Source of the DNA: Ceratotherium simum simum
Lineage: Eukaryota; Chordata; Mammalia; Perissodactyla; Rhinocerotidae
Direction of reading: 5' to 3'
Assembly: GCF_000283155.1 (NCBI RefSeq)
Contig: NW_004454207.1
Location: forward strand, 15,890,783 to 15,954,782
DNA length: 64,000 nucleotides
The position numbers and the translations under genes are program-made. Positions 61,701 through 64,000 of the stretch are shown in pieces. Under the pieces are notes generated by a model. The model did not search any database. It was given only the letters and a program-made list of their open reading frames with translations, and had not been told where the DNA came from. How positions within the stretch are numbered: the first letter of the stretch is position 1; every line of letters starts with the position of its first letter.

Positions 61701-64000
61701 AGCGTGATGGAGGTATGGTGGGGAAAGGGGTCCCTCATCACCAGCATTGTGGATAAATATTCCACGGCACCGGAGAAGGCTGGTGACCGTAAGTGCCCCT
61801 GGGAACCCAGTGTTCAGGCTGTCTGGTCACCAAAAGGCCCTCATTGAGGCAATGCAAGGACAGAAGTTTCTGGAAGATCCCTGGGGATGCAGAGGTGGGA
61901 TGGGAAAAGCTGAAAGGGCTCTCAGTTCCATAGCAGGCAGAACGGCTGATAGCCTATGAGCCCTCAGTTCCCAAACACACAGGACTTACTAGGGGGTGAC
62001 ACCAACACAGGGAAAGTACAGTGGCCAAAATGGTACTAGCTTCCACAGCACATAGACTGGTTTAGGGCCAGAAGGGCCCTGGGTTCCCAGCACAAGGACT
62101 GTTCAGTAACCGAGGGCATTCTGGTTTCTTAGCATGTAGGCAGACGTGGGGCCAAAATGACCCCCAGAACCCTACCTGTCAGGAAGGGGAGGGCTGGAAA
62201 GTGCCCCGGGGCAGGAGCACATTGGCAATGTGGTGGCCAAAGGGGGCACCAGAGTGCTGAATGGATGCCAATAGGGCCCCACATTCCACAGCACAGAAGT
62301 GGGCTAGTGCCCCTAAAGGCCCAGGGGACACCAGTGTATGGGGAGTCTGGTCTCCACAACAGCATCCAAGACGCCATTGCATGGGCACATGGTGTTTGGA
62401 ACTGTCTCCAGGGCGCCAGCATTCTGCCAGGCACATGTCCAGAACAGCTCCAGGGCCACACGGGGGAATGGTACGACGCCCAAAGGGCTCATGGTTCCAC
62501 AGCTGGCCAGGCTGGCTGGTAGCCAGAAGGTTTCCTAGAGCACTAGCTCCATGGATAGATGGTGGCCAAAATGGCTTTTGCTTCCTCAGTTTGCAGGCTG
62601 ACTGAGGACTGGTAGAGCCCATGGTCCCGCTGTAGGAGGCCAGTAGTGTGACCTAAAGCACTCTTGTTTTTACAGCAGGTGGGAGGCAGATTGGCAAAGA
62701 ACCATCAGTTTCCCAGCGTGTGGACAGGCTGGAGGCTGGAAGGAACCCTGGAACCCTAGCTGGCAGGAAATCTAGTGGCCAGGAGGTTCTGCAGGGGACC
62801 ACCGAGATAGAGGTATAGTGGCTGAAAGGTGCCCCTTGCATCAGCATTTGGATGGATGGTTGCCAATAGGTCCCTGTGTTCCACAGCACAGGTGCAGGTT
62901 AGTGCCCATAAGTGCCCCCATGAACCCAGAGTGTGGGATGCCTGGTTGCCAGAAGGGTGTGTAGGAGAGTGGTATAAGTGTAGGAATGGTTAGAACTGCC
63001 CCTGAAGCATCACTGTGCTGTCAGGCATGTGTCCAGAGGAGCCCCAGGGACAGAGATGGTGGGAATAACCAATTCTCAAAGGGTTCTGGGTTCTGGTCAA
63101 AAGAGTATGCAGTTCCTCAGCACATAGGCAGTCTGGGGGCTGTAACAACCCGTGGAACCCTAGCTGGGCAGGCTGGCGGTCAGAAGGTTGCCAGAGATAC
63201 CAATGTGTGGGAAGGACAGTGGCAAATGGTTCTAGGTTCTATAGCACAAAGATTCCATAGCACAGAAGGGCCCTTGGTTCTCCAGCGAGAGACCTGTTCG
63301 GTGACCAAAAGCATTCTCGTTTCTGCATCATGTGGGTAGGTTGGTGGTCTAAGAACCTTCAGTTCCTTGGCACACAAGCAGACTGGGGACCAGAAGAAGT
63401 CCCAGAACTGTAGCAGTTGGTTTTCCACAGCAGGCAGGCAGGCTGTTTGCTGAAGAACCTTCAGTTTCCTGGCACTGGGACAGGCTGGGATGCTGAAAGC
63501 AACACAAAACCTTGGTGATGGGAAGTCATCTGGCTGGGAAGTGCCCAAGGGCACCAGCGCATTGCAGGTACAGTTGCTGAAAAGGCCCCAAAGCACCAGC
63601 ATTCTAGATGGGTTCTTGTTTATAGAGCCAGTATTCTATAGCAGGAGGCTGAAAGGGCTCTCCACAGCAGGCCAGACTGCTATGAACCTATGAACACTCA
63701 GTTCCCAAGCACAAAGACAACCTTGAGGGTGGAAGGACCCTCAGAACCCTAGTGGGCAGGTCCATGGGTGGCCGGTAATTTCACCAGGGCACCAGTGCTA
63801 TGGACAAACTATAGCTGAAAGGGCTCTTGCTTCCTCAGCTTGAGAGCCAGCAGAGGATCAGTAGGGCCCATGGTTATCCTACAAGAGGGCAGTGCTGTGA
63901 CTGAAAGTGCTCTCCTTTCTACAGCAGGCAAAAAGCTGATTCAGCACCCTTGGTGGAAAGATGTCTGGTGCATGGAAAGTTCCCCAGGGCACCAGCATGC
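55760..64000 (+). repeat. Large minisatellite array, monomer about 42 bp, higher-order organised, open at right edge
   Basis: The whole stretch is built from diverged direct repeats of about 42 bp, consensus-like parts being 'ccccagggcaccagc', 'ggcaggctggtgg' and 'ccagaagg'. In one well-kept stretch, anchors end at 62743, 62786, 62829, 62870, 62912 and 62956, giving spacings of 43, 43, 41, 42 and 44. About 190 monomers are present. Higher-order structure shows as a landmark (a variant of caatagggccctat then ttccacagcac) at about 55946, 57131, 58013, 58668, 59499, 60417, 61086, 62265 and 62859; several gaps are near 590 or 1,180 bp, others 650-920. Few CpG remain. Many long frames occur on both strands through base composition and the near-multiple-of-three period; none is a credible gene. 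Confidence 0.9.

Noticed and set aside
56000..64000. Numerous frames of 60-150 codons on both strands in the terminal region
   Set aside because: They follow the 42-bp monomer and its few stop codons. They are rich in Trp, Pro, Gly and Ser through composition, overlap on opposite strands and show no conserved start or domain.
55760..64000. Possible CRISPR-like or protein-repeat (for example zinc-finger) array
   Set aside because: The repeats are diverged, directly adjacent without unique spacers, and no Cys/His spacing is found in any frame; the genome is mammalian.

Overview
The window is repeat-dense, gene-poor nuclear DNA from a mammal, almost certainly an odd-toed ungulate (an equid or close relative). 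The diagnosis rests on at least 13 copies of the tRNA-derived SINE known as ERE (equine repetitive element), recognisable by the ggccggcccc-type head, tRNA-like A and B boxes, and a tail with repeated gaggaagat/ctgagctaacat blocks. I found no intact protein-coding gene, no functional RNA gene, no CRISPR array and no bacterial feature. All longer open frames are explained by LINE-1, SINE, retroviral or minisatellite sequence, or are chance frames.

Layout. 1-20 kb: AT-rich intergenic DNA with old MIR, LTR-like and hAT remnants and one 5'-inverted (twin-primed) LINE-1 at 5.06-5.91 kb with a 12-bp target-site duplication. 20-36 kb: intergenic DNA with ERE copies, three solo-LTR-like blocks (25.6, 26.6 and 29.4 kb), a tRNA-Glu-derived SINE (30.8 kb) and a recent-looking ERE with a perfect 16-bp duplication (30.3 kb). 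36.8-38.4 kb: a diverged tandem duplication. 38.4-40.9 kb: an unusual composite of a GC-rich segment with coding-like frames, a run of about 16 minisatellite monomers of about 42 bp, 15 A residues, and an antisense retroviral LTR with an env transmembrane remnant. 40.9-42.2 kb: an antisense LINE-1 3' end and an ERE. 42.2-45.2 kb: unassigned AT-rich DNA.

45.2-55.76 kb is a nested stack: one old antisense LINE-1 is split by a second antisense LINE-1 at 48.4-54.3 kb. The inner element carries five ERE insertions and the outer one carries a sixth. The outer LINE-1 stops abruptly at 55,759, where a GC-rich minisatellite begins and fills the rest of the window (at least 8.2 kb, running off the right edge).

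The main result is that this terminal array and the small cluster at 39 kb are built from the same monomer of about 42 bp in the same orientation. In the terminal array the monomers form an irregular higher-order unit whose landmarks recur at about 590 bp or multiples in several places. At 39 kb the repeat touches an antisense LTR, which suggests an LTR-minisatellite composite loosely analogous to primate SVA, expanded into a large array nearby. Family names are given from recognition of sequence motifs only; no database search was possible.
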